Assembly: GCA_013152085.1 (NCBI GenBank)
Contig: JAADHC010000019.1
Span: 1-64,000 of the forward strand
Reading direction: 5' to 3'
Length of the DNA: 64,000 bases
From: Chlorobiota bacterium
GTDB taxonomy: Bacteria > Bacteroidota > Bacteroidia > Bacteroidales > VadinHA17
In this document: piece by piece, positions 1 to 7,264 of the stretch
Layout of the letters: each line of letters begins with the position of its first letter
How positions within the stretch are numbered: the stretch's first letter is position 1
The notes under the pieces: model-generated
Database searches by the model: none
Seen by the model: the letters and a program-made list of their open reading frames with translations, nothing else
What the model was told of the DNA's origin: nothing
Made by a program: the position numbers and the translations under genes

Positions 1-21
1 CAGATTTTCAGTTTTTCGGGA

Positions 22-44
22 TTGGTAGAGCACAGGACTGAAAA
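22..44 (+). repeat. tRNA-Phe-derived fragment (D-arm 3' side to anticodon loop)
   Basis: These 23 bases are identical to bases 92-114 inside the intact tRNA-Phe gene, exactly 70 bp downstream. The match covers the 3' half of the D arm and the anticodon stem and loop, then stops; no acceptor or T arm follows, so it cannot be a functional tRNA. Flanking 8-base arms TTTTCAGT (5-12) and ACTGAAAA (37-44) are inverted. It may be an integration scar, a recombination remnant or a local duplication. Confidence 0.8.
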
Positions 45-76
45 GGTTTATTGAAGTAGAGATATATTTAAAAGCT

Positions 77-152
77 GGTGCCATAGCTCAGTTGGTAGAG
101 CACAGGACTGAAAATCCTGGTGTCCCTGGTTCAATTCCAGGTGGCACCACCA
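77..152 (+). tRNA. tRNA-Phe (GAA)
   Basis: A complete cloverleaf can be drawn. The acceptor stem GGTGCCA pairs with TGGCACC, the D arm contains AGCTCAGTTGGTAGAGC, and the anticodon stem CAGGA/TCCTG encloses the loop CTGAAAA, which gives anticodon GAA (Phe). The T arm holds GGTTCAATTCC. Discriminator A149 is followed by an encoded CCA (150-152). A hairpin with a T run begins just downstream. The ORF called at 120-350 overlaps this gene and is spurious. Confidence 0.97.
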
Positions 153-276
153 CCGGGAAAAATGCCGCGAAAGCGGCATTTTTATTTAGCCCCATCCAAA
201 CGAAAGCTTGCTTTCAGTGCAGGAATAGGGCTAAATAAAAATAAACAGCCGGAGGCTGTAATTTTTCCCGGTGGTG
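148..276. repeat. Nested inverted-repeat structure overlapping the tRNA 3' end
   Basis: Outer arms 148-163 and 261-276 are perfect 16-base inverted copies, and the left arm includes the encoded CCA of the tRNA. Inside lie three further inverted repeats: 164-168/173-177 with a GAAA loop; 178-192/228-242, a perfect 15-base stem with its own small hairpin at 202-215; and 245-250/254-259 with a 3-base loop. Together they can form a multi-branched cruciform or RNA. The function is unknown. Confidence 0.75.
158..183 (+). terminator. Intrinsic terminator of tRNA-Phe
   Basis: Stem AAAAATGCCGC / GCGGCATTTTT with a GAAA tetraloop lies six bases after the CCA end of the tRNA. The GC-rich core followed by a T run is a typical rho-independent terminator. 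It is also one arm of the larger folded region at 148-276. Confidence 0.75.
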
Positions 277-330
277 TAGAGCCCGAAAGAGGAATCACCG
301 CATCGAGAGCAGCGAGATGCGGTAATTCCA
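258..330 (+). repeat. 73-bp direct repeat, copy 1
   Basis: This differs from 389-461 at only two of 73 positions. It starts with the right arm of the inverted structure and ends with a hairpin whose arms read GGAATCACCGCATC and GATGCGGTAATTCC with one mismatch. Just after it, AATTCCAGGCACCA (324-337) resembles the tRNA-Phe 3' end with TGG deleted. Confidence 0.85.
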
Positions 331-388
331 GGCACCAAGGGAACATATAATGATTGTGATAGTAAGGAGAGATAACGGGTGGTAAGCA

Positions 389-461
389 GTAATTTTTCCC
401 GGTGGTGCAGAGCCCGAAAGCGGAATCACCGCATCGAGAGCAGCGAGATGCGGTAATTCCA
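389..461 (+). repeat. 73-bp direct repeat, copy 2
   Basis: Second copy of the 258-330 repeat, 71 of 73 bases identical, with the same internal hairpin. It lies between the tRNA region and the convergent gene ending at 481. The rest of 153-480 outside the listed repeats shows no gene; ORF-track entries here read through the repeats and look spurious. Confidence 0.85.
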
Positions 462-480
462 TATAAAACCCATGTGTCTG

Positions 481-1098
481 TTAATTGTTTCCTTTTAGTT
501 TCTGGATCTCTCTGTGATGGCTCACTACCATTTTTTCAATCCGTTCGCGGTTGTTTTTGCGGTAAGTTTCAAATTCTTCTTTCAACTCGTTCAGGTCTTT
601 TTTAAGCTGTACCGTTACTACCCTGTCTCTTTTGTACATTAATATGATGATGGTCAGGAGGGCGAGAAGTCCGGCAATAATTCCCCACATGAGGACATTA
701 TAACCGGTTTTGTTCATCTTAATACCCAAAAAAACAAGTGTGTTTTTTGTCCGGGTAACTTCTTCCAGGTCCTTTTTTGTTTTGGTTAAAGCAGCTTTAA
801 GTGAATCAATTTCAAGTTTAAGATTTTCTTGTTTCCGGGTTAATCCTGCAATGGTATTATTAGCTCCGGAAAGTGAATCCAGCGCATTGGTTATTAATTT
901 CTGGAAAACATCCTCACGGATAGCGCGGAAGTTATCATAAATTCTGGTTTTATTCTGAATATAATTGATTTGGTCCTGAAGAGTGGCTGTATCCATCATC
1001 ATGATGATCCTGGATTGTCCCCGAACCATTTGTGAAGAAGATGCCAATAAAATAAATGTAATAATCAACAAGGACAAGAAACGGAAATATTCTTTCAT
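481..1098 (-). CDS. Membrane-anchored coiled-coil protein, conserved in Bacteroidota
   Basis: A 205-residue protein with an N-terminal signal or anchor segment (about residues 5-27), a coiled-coil-rich middle (about 70-120), one clear transmembrane helix near 130-155 and a basic, coiled-coil cytoplasmic tail. The segment FLGIKMNKTGYN before the helix and DVFQKLITNALDSL earlier recall a widespread Bacteroidota family often mislabelled tRNA (guanine-N1)-methyltransferase. No methyltransferase or knot motif is visible, so I do not use that name. The ATG start precedes a good signal-like segment. Function unknown; single gene, convergent with the tRNA region. Confidence 0.75.
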   Translation of the reverse strand: MKEYFRFLSLLIITFILLASSSQMVRGQSRIIMMMDTATLQDQINYIQNKTRIYDNFRAIREDVFQKLITNALDSLSGANNTIAGLTRKQENLKLEIDSLKAALTKTKKDLEEVTRTKNTLVFLGIKMNKTGYNVLMWGIIAGLLALLTIIILMYKRDRVVTVQLKKDLNELKEEFETYRKNNRERIEKMVVSHHREIQKLKGNN

Positions 1099-1217
1099 TG
1101 CTTTGATATTTTTAGTTATAATAAATAACCTATGAACGGATTAAGATGAGAATAAGTATTATATGATATGTTTTTAAAGTTTGGTTTCGTTTCTTCCGGT
1201 AATACTGCCCGACGATA

Positions 1218-1225
1218 TATTTTTG
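1218..1225 (+). promoter_or_regulatory. Bacteroidota -7 element (TATTTTTG)
   Basis: Matches TAnnTTTG upstream of the outer-membrane barrel gene. No clear TTTG -33 box lies at the usual spacing. Confidence 0.45.
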
Positions 1226-1301
1226 TAAAAATACTAATTTTATGATGAGATGGGGGCTATTTCCCATATCTGCTTATTTTTTGTATTTTCATCCGTTTGT
1301 T

Positions 1302-2000
1302 ATGAAACTACCGATGAGAAGATATTTTATCTTGCTTTTTTTGTCCATTTATCCGGCGGCCATCTGGTCACAGCAAAAACAGCTGGATCTTGCATTGCAA
1401 AGCGGTATTTCGCTACCTGCCGGGAACTATCGTTCGCACAATCTCACCGAAGGGGCTTTCACGCTTCCCGGATTTTATACAGGTATTGAATCCACATTGT
1501 TTTTTTCCCGGAATATCGGCGTTGTGATAGGTTCAGGTATAAATCTGCATCCGGTAGATGTTGTTGCACTTTCCGAAGCAAAAACGGTTTCTGATCCGTT
1601 CATGACCAGTGTTGTAATCCGGTCTGAACCCTATCAGATGATTACACTGACTGCCGGTCCCGTGATAAAAGTGCCCGTTTCCGGAAGATTTTCAATAATC
1701 GGCTTTGGACAGGGGGGAATCATGTGGGGAAAAACACCACATCAACTATATAAACCACAATATTTTATAACAGGTCCCGATTTTTTTGAGATAACTTCAT
1801 CCAGGGATAAAAGCTTTATGTTGTCATCGGGGATAGATATTCAATACCGTTTAAGCTCATGCCTGAAATTAAAACTTGCCGGAACATGCAATTATGCTAA
1901 AATGTCTTTCGGGTTTTATGGAGCTTCCGGATATAGGGTTGATATTAAGCAGGTACTGTTTTTTAATATTCTTGCAGGGGTAGTAATCCCTTTGATATAA
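1302..2000 (+). CDS. Outer membrane beta-barrel protein (porin-like)
   Basis: About 232 residues from the internal ATG chosen here. The ORF track starts 20 codons earlier, but MKLPMRRYFILLFL begins a classic Sec signal peptide that ends near IWSQQ. The rest is alternating short hydrophobic strands with glycine-rich turns, ending in a hydrophobic C-terminal strand, as in small Bacteroidota barrels of the PorT/OmpW-like kind. Predicted location is the outer membrane; the ligand is unknown. It stands alone, transcribed away from the neighbouring minus-strand genes. MRRYF four codons on is an alternative start. Confidence 0.7.
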   Translation: MKLPMRRYFILLFLSIYPAAIWSQQKQLDLALQSGISLPAGNYRSHNLTEGAFTLPGFYTGIESTLFFSRNIGVVIGSGINLHPVDVVALSEAKTVSDPFMTSVVIRSEPYQMITLTAGPVIKVPVSGRFSIIGFGQGGIMWGKTPHQLYKPQYFITGPDFFEITSSRDKSFMLSSGIDIQYRLSSCLKLKLAGTCNYAKMSFGFYGASGYRVDIKQVLFFNILAGVVIPLI

Positions 2001-2231
2001 TAATCATTTGATTGAATTAGTGTTTTTCATACGTTTAAAATTTTATTCATGAGATCGCTTTGCTCAGTTCATGCTCGTTTCATAATCTTTTCAACCCGTA
2101 CAAAACCGTATTGATTAAGAGACATAACGGACAATAGGATCAGAGTCTTTTATCCCTTATAATTTCCATTGAAGTAAAGACTTGTGGACTAAAATGGTAC
2201 ATCATAACATTTACAGGGGAACGGGATCTTT
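2001..2231. other. Intergenic region, no gene seen
   Basis: No convincing ORF or RNA gene is visible. At 2024-2046 a stretch closely resembles the sequence around the elbB start codon (6586-6607), read on the minus strand as an ATG with its leader, but it opens only an 8-codon frame. Confidence 0.5.
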
Positions 2232-2729
2232 TTATTTTATGATTTTTTCGTAAATAAAAAAAGTATACGGATGAGGATTTTGAACATTTGCTTCATGATG
2301 CTTTTCTGATAAGGTTTTCCACATCCTCATATCCAGCTCAGGATAGAATGTATCTCCTTCAACTTCCGTATCAATGATTGTCAGGTAGATCCGTTGGACA
2401 ATCGGGAGAGTTGCTTTATAGATTTCACCTCCCCCGATGATAAATGCTTCGGTTTCTCCGTGATCTTCCGAATAGTTTAAGGCGTCTGCAACACTGTTGA
2501 CAATCACACATCCGGGAGCATAGTAATCTTTCTGTTGTGTAACCACTATATTGACCCGGTTGGGGAGTGCTTTGCCGTTGGCTTCAAAGTTTCTGCGTCC
2601 CATGATCACGTGGTGTCCGCGGGTTATGCGAAAAAAGTAAGCCAGATCATCCGGCATATGCCAGGGTAACCGGTTATTTTTTCCGATGACACGGTTCCTG
2701 GCCATGGCAGCTATGTGTGAAATGATCAT
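2232..2729 (-). CDS. folA: Dihydrofolate reductase
   Basis: 165 residues, the usual length for bacterial DHFR, which reduces dihydrofolate to tetrahydrofolate with NADPH in the cytosol. Signature elements are in order: IAAMARNRVIGKNNRLPWHMPDD at the N terminus (substrate and cofactor pocket, with the acidic residue in PDD), VIMGRRNFEA, then IIGGGEIY near residue 97. The ATG start is clear. No thyA is visible in the window. The gene is upstream of the POT transporter on the same strand with a 53-base gap and may be co-transcribed with it. Confidence 0.95.
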   Translation of the reverse strand: MIISHIAAMARNRVIGKNNRLPWHMPDDLAYFFRITRGHHVIMGRRNFEANGKALPNRVNIVVTQQKDYYAPGCVIVNSVADALNYSEDHGETEAFIIGGGEIYKATLPIVQRIYLTIIDTEVEGDTFYPELDMRMWKTLSEKHHEANVQNPHPYTFFIYEKIIK

Positions 2730-2782
2730 ACCGGGATTAAAGATACAACATTTACATAAGGCGGCGACTGCGGGGAAGCAGG

Positions 2783-4213
2783 TTACGTATGGTCATTGGC
2801 TACTCTGCCTTTCAGAATAAACCGGTCGTAGAAAAACAACAGGATACTAGCAAAGACGGCGATACCTGAAAATAAGATCCAGATATGTGAAGGATGATAA
2901 TGATCCCATAAATACCGGTTAAGTTCTGTGCTGTTCATCCCGAAAATTTCCTGGGCCCGATGCACATAGTCATTCTGTGTAAAACCGGCTGAAATCTCAG
3001 GCATGGATATCCCCCGTGCAGCGATTTCCCTGGTCAGTAACGTAAACTTTTCACTAATTCCTGCATAGAGTTTTCCCGAAAGGATCCCCGCAAGGAAATG
3101 TCCTGCAGCTATGGGTAGGAAAGATGTCCCCATATACAACGCTTTCTTATCCGGCGGGGCAATACGCCCTACATATTCAGTAAACTTTGGCGAACTGGCC
3201 ATCTCGCCGATGGCAAAAACAAGTATGCCGAAAATTACTACCCAGGCATGTTGACTGGTAAACATAAAAAAGAGACCGCCGGCGAGGATCATAATTCCTG
3301 TCATCATGGCCTGCAATGGTTTAAACCGCATGGCAATAGACGAAATAATCAGCTGCAGCAGTATGATGAAAAAAGCATCGAGACTGGTAAGGGTAACGGC
3401 CGTGAGTTGTCCGGGTTCCATGCCCAGCAATATCCCCAGCTTATCCAGATCTACCCAGTCATCAAGAAAGACGGGAAATGAATAATATAGCTGGTTGAAT
3501 GCCGTCCAAAACAGGATCATGATCACCAGGAAAATGACATAACGCCAGTTACTGAGTGTTACCAGAATATTCTGCAGTGCCTGCACGATGTTTTTTCCCA
3601 GGGATGCTGTATTTTTTTCCCTGCCCGGTTCGCGGAAAAAGAAGAAAACAAAAATATAGTTTATCGCAATCGTAATCATTGACATCCAGAAAACATAATT
3701 CCAGTTGATTTTATAAAGCAATCCGGAGACAAAGGGTCCGATAAACCCTCCTACGTTTATCATCATGTAAAATATCCCGAACCCGATGGAAGAGGTCTCT
3801 GCCGTTGTCGTTTTTGCGATCATCGCCGAAACAATAGGCTTGAAAAATGCCCCGGCAGTCGCCAGGAAAATATAAGCAAAAAAGATGGTCCCATATGTCT
3901 GAAAATGTCCCATCATAAAATAACCCATCACATACATCGTGAAGGATAAAATGAGCACTTTTTTATAACCAATCTTGTCGGCAATGGCCCCGGTGATCAA
4001 CGGAAGAAAGTATAGTAGCATGGATCCTGTACCCATAATCAGACCCTTTTGTGCCTGGGTAAATCCCAGGGCACCGGTGTCCCTCGATAAGGTGAGGTAT
4101 AAAGCAAGGGCATTGTAAAATCCATACCACGCCCAACGCTCAAACAGTTCCATCAGGTTGGAAATCCAGAATACCCTTTTAAAACTTTTTATTACAGTTC
4201 CAAGACCGGCCAT
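2783..4213 (-). CDS. POT/PTR-type proton-dependent transporter (MFS), likely oligopeptide
   Basis: 476 residues with about 12-14 hydrophobic helices. Helix 1 carries ELFERWAWYG, which fits the ExxER motif of proton-coupled oligopeptide transporters, and the loop GAIADKIGYKK matches the MFS motif between helices 2 and 3. The likely role is proton-driven uptake of small peptides or related substrates across the inner membrane; the substrate cannot be read from sequence. It has an AGGAGG Shine-Dalgarno eight bases before ATG, unusual for this phylum, and its own TATCTTTG promoter element. A general MFS sugar or drug transporter is less likely. Confidence 0.82.
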   Translation of the reverse strand: MAGLGTVIKSFKRVFWISNLMELFERWAWYGFYNALALYLTLSRDTGALGFTQAQKGLIMGTGSMLLYFLPLITGAIADKIGYKKVLILSFTMYVMGYFMMGHFQTYGTIFFAYIFLATAGAFFKPIVSAMIAKTTTAETSSIGFGIFYMMINVGGFIGPFVSGLLYKINWNYVFWMSMITIAINYIFVFFFFREPGREKNTASLGKNIVQALQNILVTLSNWRYVIFLVIMILFWTAFNQLYYSFPVFLDDWVDLDKLGILLGMEPGQLTAVTLTSLDAFFIILLQLIISSIAMRFKPLQAMMTGIMILAGGLFFMFTSQHAWVVIFGILVFAIGEMASSPKFTEYVGRIAPPDKKALYMGTSFLPIAAGHFLAGILSGKLYAGISEKFTLLTREIAARGISMPEISAGFTQNDYVHRAQEIFGMNSTELNRYLWDHYHPSHIWILFSGIAVFASILLFFYDRFILKGRVANDHT

Positions 4214-4221
4214 TTGTTAGT

Positions 4222-4227
4222 CCTCCT
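4222..4227 (-). promoter_or_regulatory. Canonical Shine-Dalgarno AGGAGG before the POT transporter
   Basis: On the minus strand AGGAGG sits eight bases upstream of the ATG at 4213. It supports this start. Most other genes in the window show no such box. Confidence 0.7.
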
Positions 4228-4273
4228 CTTTTCTGAGAATAAAGCGCTAAAGTAAAAATTTGAAACCGGAACA

Positions 4274-4281
4274 CAAAGATA
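4274..4281 (-). promoter_or_regulatory. Bacteroidota -7 element (TATCTTTG) for the POT transporter
   Basis: Perfect TAnnTTTG on the minus strand, 60 bases before the ATG and next to an extremely AT-rich tract. Confidence 0.55.
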
Positions 4282-4375
4282 TAAATATATATACATATTA
4301 AAATATATATTAAAATATATATAATATTATTAATTAATATATATATAAATACATATTAAAATACATAATAATAAG
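4282..4375. repeat. AT-only low-complexity tract with short repeats
   Basis: Nearly pure A/T. ATACATATTAAAATA occurs at 4291-4305 and 4349-4363, and TATATTAAAATATATA (4306-4321) recurs exactly in the palindrome after dnaB at 28757-28772. It lies between the DUF3267 gene end and the transporter promoter. Confidence 0.7.
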
Positions 4376-4402
4376 ATTTTTACGGGAAATAATTGTGAAT
4401 GC

Positions 4403-5062
4403 CTATTCCGGGATGTTTGAAGGATTTGAACTGTAGAAATAGGCTGCTTTTTCAGATAAATCGTCGAAAGTTACCATATCCGGATCGTGGAATTCATAAA
4501 GGAATCCTGCCATGGCAAAATCACCTATGCACATGGTGAAGTGAACAAAACCGGTAATCAGCATGCTCCAGATCAATAATGAATCTATCCCGGGAAGCAG
4601 GGGAATACCAAGCAGAATGACAGAAAGAATCAGAGCAGGGGCAAAGGCAATACGTCTGAACCATTTCACATCAACAGGGAAACGGTCGGCAGCAATATAA
4701 AAGAAAAAAAGTTTCCAGTCAGCCCCGATCCTGATCCGTGGTGCTCCCGCAAGAAGATAAACCAATCCGTGAATTCCTTCGTGTACAGGAATGGAAAGAA
4801 CCGGAAAAACCACGAACCCTAATGCAGCATACCGGAACCATTGTCCTGCCGGATAAATATCATGGATACAACTAAACGGATATACAATGACGGCAGTTAA
4901 TAAGGCAAGGAGAATGATGTAATAAACAAATGTTACGGGATTTCTTCTGCCGGCCTGATGTAGCACAAACTCTGGTATCTCTCTGAAAACAAGTTTATAT
5001 GCCAGCTTAAACTGTGGGTTATTCCTGATCTGCTCACTATCCTTGATTACTTTCCGGCTCAT
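4403..5062 (-). CDS. DUF3267-type membrane zincin-like protein
   Basis: 219 residues from the ATG chosen here; the ORF-track start two codons upstream is a TTG. There are four or five hydrophobic helices. The second is followed by VHEGIHGLVY, an HExxH zinc-peptidase motif placed at a membrane helix as in DUF3267 proteins, which resemble site-2-type membrane metalloproteases. Proteolytic activity is inferred only; a third metal ligand is not certain, though an acidic C-terminal stretch (FHDPDM) is a candidate. A -7 motif lies only three bases before the ATG, so the message may be leaderless. Confidence 0.75.
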   Translation of the reverse strand: MSRKVIKDSEQIRNNPQFKLAYKLVFREIPEFVLHQAGRRNPVTFVYYIILLALLTAVIVYPFSCIHDIYPAGQWFRYAALGFVVFPVLSIPVHEGIHGLVYLLAGAPRIRIGADWKLFFFYIAADRFPVDVKWFRRIAFAPALILSVILLGIPLLPGIDSLLIWSMLITGFVHFTMCIGDFAMAGFLYEFHDPDMVTFDDLSEKAAYFYSSNPSNIPE

Positions 5063-5065
5063 ACT

Positions 5066-5073
5066 CAAAAATA
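5066..5073 (-). promoter_or_regulatory. TATTTTTG motif abutting the DUF3267 start codon
   Basis: Perfect TAnnTTTG on the minus strand, three bases upstream of ATG. If used, transcription would begin at or near the start codon. It may be a chance match. Confidence 0.35.
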
Positions 5074-5311
5074 CGGAAATTCAGTCATTTATCCATCTCC
5101 TTTTTTTTAAGAAATAAGGCAGAAATGGATATTCTGCTCAGGGTCACATCAGGTAAATTGATGATTTAAACAGGTGAACCCACAATTGTCTGATATTGTG
5201 GTATGTTTTTTGGTTAAGAAACTTCGACGGTGTAATATTCGTACTATGAATATATGTTACGGTAATTTGTATGGGAATCATTCGTTTATGATCTAAAAAG
5301 CTGTTGTTTCT

Positions 5312-5920
5312 ATGCGTAAGGGAATGTTAATTATATTGTTCTTAGCCACTGTTGCTGCAGTTTACGCTCAGGAGGTTAACCCGAAGTCCCGGGTGGATAC
5401 TTCAAAAACAGCTGTCCTGCGCGTTACGCGTATTGGGAACGACACACTTCCTTTGTATGATATTCATGAGATTGAAATCTATCCCCGGCCGCATTTTAAA
5501 AACCGGAGACAGTACCGGAGATACAGCCGGTATGTTCGAAACGTAAAAAAAGTATATCCTTTTGCAAAATATCTGGGAAACCTGATGGATGTGATGGAGC
5601 AGCATCTGGATTCGTTACAGACCGATCAGGAACGCCGACGTTACATTAACGGTGTGGAAAAAGATCTCAAAAATAAATTTGAGGACGATATTCTAAACAT
5701 GACCTACAGCCAGGGCAAAATATTGTTGAAGCTGATCAACCGGGAAACGGGAAAAAGTTCGTATGCCATACTGGATGAAATGAAAGGTGACTTTGCCGCA
5801 TCTTTCTGGCAGACAATAGCCCGTATTTTCGGTACCAACCTGAAAATGCAGTTCGATCCGGAAGGTGATGACAGAATCCTCAACCAGATTGTCCTGATGA
5901 TTGAAAGCGGACGGATCTGA
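5312..5920 (+). CDS. DUF4294 domain protein, exported
   Basis: 202 residues. The N-terminal signal peptide ends near VYAQE. The remainder matches the DUF4294 pattern known from Bacteroidota: YDIHEIEIYP, then RNVKKVYPFAKY, TYSQGKILLKLINRETG and FWQTIARIFGTNLK, ending in an acidic helix. It is probably periplasmic or surface-located; no enzymatic motif is visible and the role of the family is unknown. It is a single gene, convergent with elbB and separated from it by nine bases. Confidence 0.85.
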   Translation: MRKGMLIILFLATVAAVYAQEVNPKSRVDTSKTAVLRVTRIGNDTLPLYDIHEIEIYPRPHFKNRRQYRRYSRYVRNVKKVYPFAKYLGNLMDVMEQHLDSLQTDQERRRYINGVEKDLKNKFEDDILNMTYSQGKILLKLINRETGKSSYAILDEMKGDFAASFWQTIARIFGTNLKMQFDPEGDDRILNQIVLMIESGRI

Positions 5921-5929
5921 ACCGCAATT

Positions 5930-6592
5930 CTAATCCCCGGACAATTCCAATAATGCTTTTACCACATTCATTGCTCCGTCGGCAATCTGGGTGATATTGG
6001 CATCAAGCATGTAACAGGGTGTCGTTGCCACATTATATTTTTTATCGACGACTACTTCACCATGTGTGGTTTGGATATGTCTGGCACCCATGGACTCTAT
6101 AGCTTTTGAAGTGTCTGCGTCCTGCCCGATAGTCAGCTCTACATCACCCAGTACTCTGGCCACCACGACGGGTGAAATGCACAAAGCTCCGACAGGTTTT
6201 TCTGCTTTTACCATTTCCTTTATGGCCGAAGCAACCTCTTCGTTAACATTACATTCAGCCCCTTTGAATGCAAAATCGCACAGGTTTTTTGCTACTCCAA
6301 ATCCACCGGGAAAAATAAGCACATCAAATTCACGGGCATTAAACTGATCCAGCGGTTTGATCTTTCCACGGGCAATGCGGGCCGATTCAATCAGTACATT
6401 CCGGGATTCATTCATTTCCTCACAGGTAAGATGATTAATAACATGGTGTTGCGGAATATCAGGGGCAAACACTTCATAGGTAGCTCCCTGTTTCATGATG
6501 GCATACAAGGTCATAGTGGCTTCATGAATTTCAGCACCGTCATAAACACCACAACCCGAAAGGACTACAGCAAATTTTTTTGTACTTTTCAT
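5930..6592 (-). CDS. elbB: ElbB-type glyoxalase-like DJ-1/PfpI family protein
   Basis: 220 residues, close to family length. VVLSGCGVYDGAEIHEA at the N terminus, LIFPGGFGVAKNLCDFA in the middle and GALCISPVV, the nucleophile-elbow cysteine, are characteristic of ElbB within the class I glutamine amidotransferase/DJ-1 fold. E. coli ElbB has been linked to isoprenoid accumulation and shows weak glyoxalase activity; the true substrate is uncertain. ATG start, divergent from thpR across 87 bases. Confidence 0.93.
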   Translation of the reverse strand: MKSTKKFAVVLSGCGVYDGAEIHEATMTLYAIMKQGATYEVFAPDIPQHHVINHLTCEEMNESRNVLIESARIARGKIKPLDQFNAREFDVLIFPGGFGVAKNLCDFAFKGAECNVNEEVASAIKEMVKAEKPVGALCISPVVVARVLGDVELTIGQDADTSKAIESMGARHIQTTHGEVVVDKKYNVATTPCYMLDANITQIADGAMNVVKALLELSGD

Positions 6593-6679
6593 ACGTTTAA
6601 ATTTTATGTTCGTTTAATGATCTTTAATATTAATTTGGGCTAACTAATTTAAGGAAAATCTGCCTGTTTTTATAAAAAG

Positions 6680-7261
6680 ATGAAATCTTTCAAACGATTA
6701 TTTATTGGAATCCCTGTCCCTCAGAATCGTATACTGCTCGACTTTGTAGGGGAAATGCAAAGGACCTTTATTCAAAGCCGGATAAAATGGGTTCCTTCCG
6801 GAAACTGGCATTTTACACTCCGTTTTCTGGGGGATACTCCGGTACGGGCCATCAGTCCCATAGTGGAAATGATGCAACGTAATCTTTCATCATTACCGGC
6901 TTTCAAAGGCCGGATAGCAGGTATCGGAGTGTTTAAAAGTTTACGGGAACCGAAAGTTTTATGGTGTGGTATATATCCGGCAGAACCTTTTCAGGACATC
7001 TATAAAAGAATCTCTCCTGTGGCTGCAATAACAGGTAGTCCGGCTGTAAAAGAACGGTTTACACCACATCTTACCCTGGGCAGGATAAAATGGTTACATG
7101 ATATGGAATTGTTCAGGCACTGGATTGAAAAATATGAATACAACCCTTTTTTCAGTTTCCATGTTCATAATGTAGTGTTATACGAAAGTGTCCTGAAATC
7201 TTCCGGACCGGTTTATCATATTGTTGAGAAGATTTCTCTTCATAAGCTGAGTTCGACATAG
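6680..7261 (+). CDS. thpR: RNA 2',3'-cyclic phosphodiesterase (2H family)
   Basis: 193 residues, normal length for ThpR/LigT. Two HxTx-type motifs are present: WHFTLRFLGD (about residue 40) and FTPHLTLGRIKW (about residue 127), which supply the catalytic histidines of the 2H phosphoesterase fold. It opens 2',3'-cyclic phosphate ends of RNA; the cellular substrate is poorly known. Single gene, with its stop three bases from the convergent sugar-transferase stop. Confidence 0.92.
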   Translation: MKSFKRLFIGIPVPQNRILLDFVGEMQRTFIQSRIKWVPSGNWHFTLRFLGDTPVRAISPIVEMMQRNLSSLPAFKGRIAGIGVFKSLREPKVLWCGIYPAEPFQDIYKRISPVAAITGSPAVKERFTPHLTLGRIKWLHDMELFRHWIEKYEYNPFFSFHVHNVVLYESVLKSSGPVYHIVEKISLHKLSST

Positions 7262-7264
7262 GAA

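Noticed and set aside
120-350. 76-codon ORF over the tRNA 3' end and repeats
   Set aside because: It overlaps the intact tRNA-Phe and reads through hairpin repeats; no protein-like composition.
402-605. 67-codon ORF across repeat copy 2
   Set aside because: It begins in the direct repeat and runs antisense into the real gene 481-1098.
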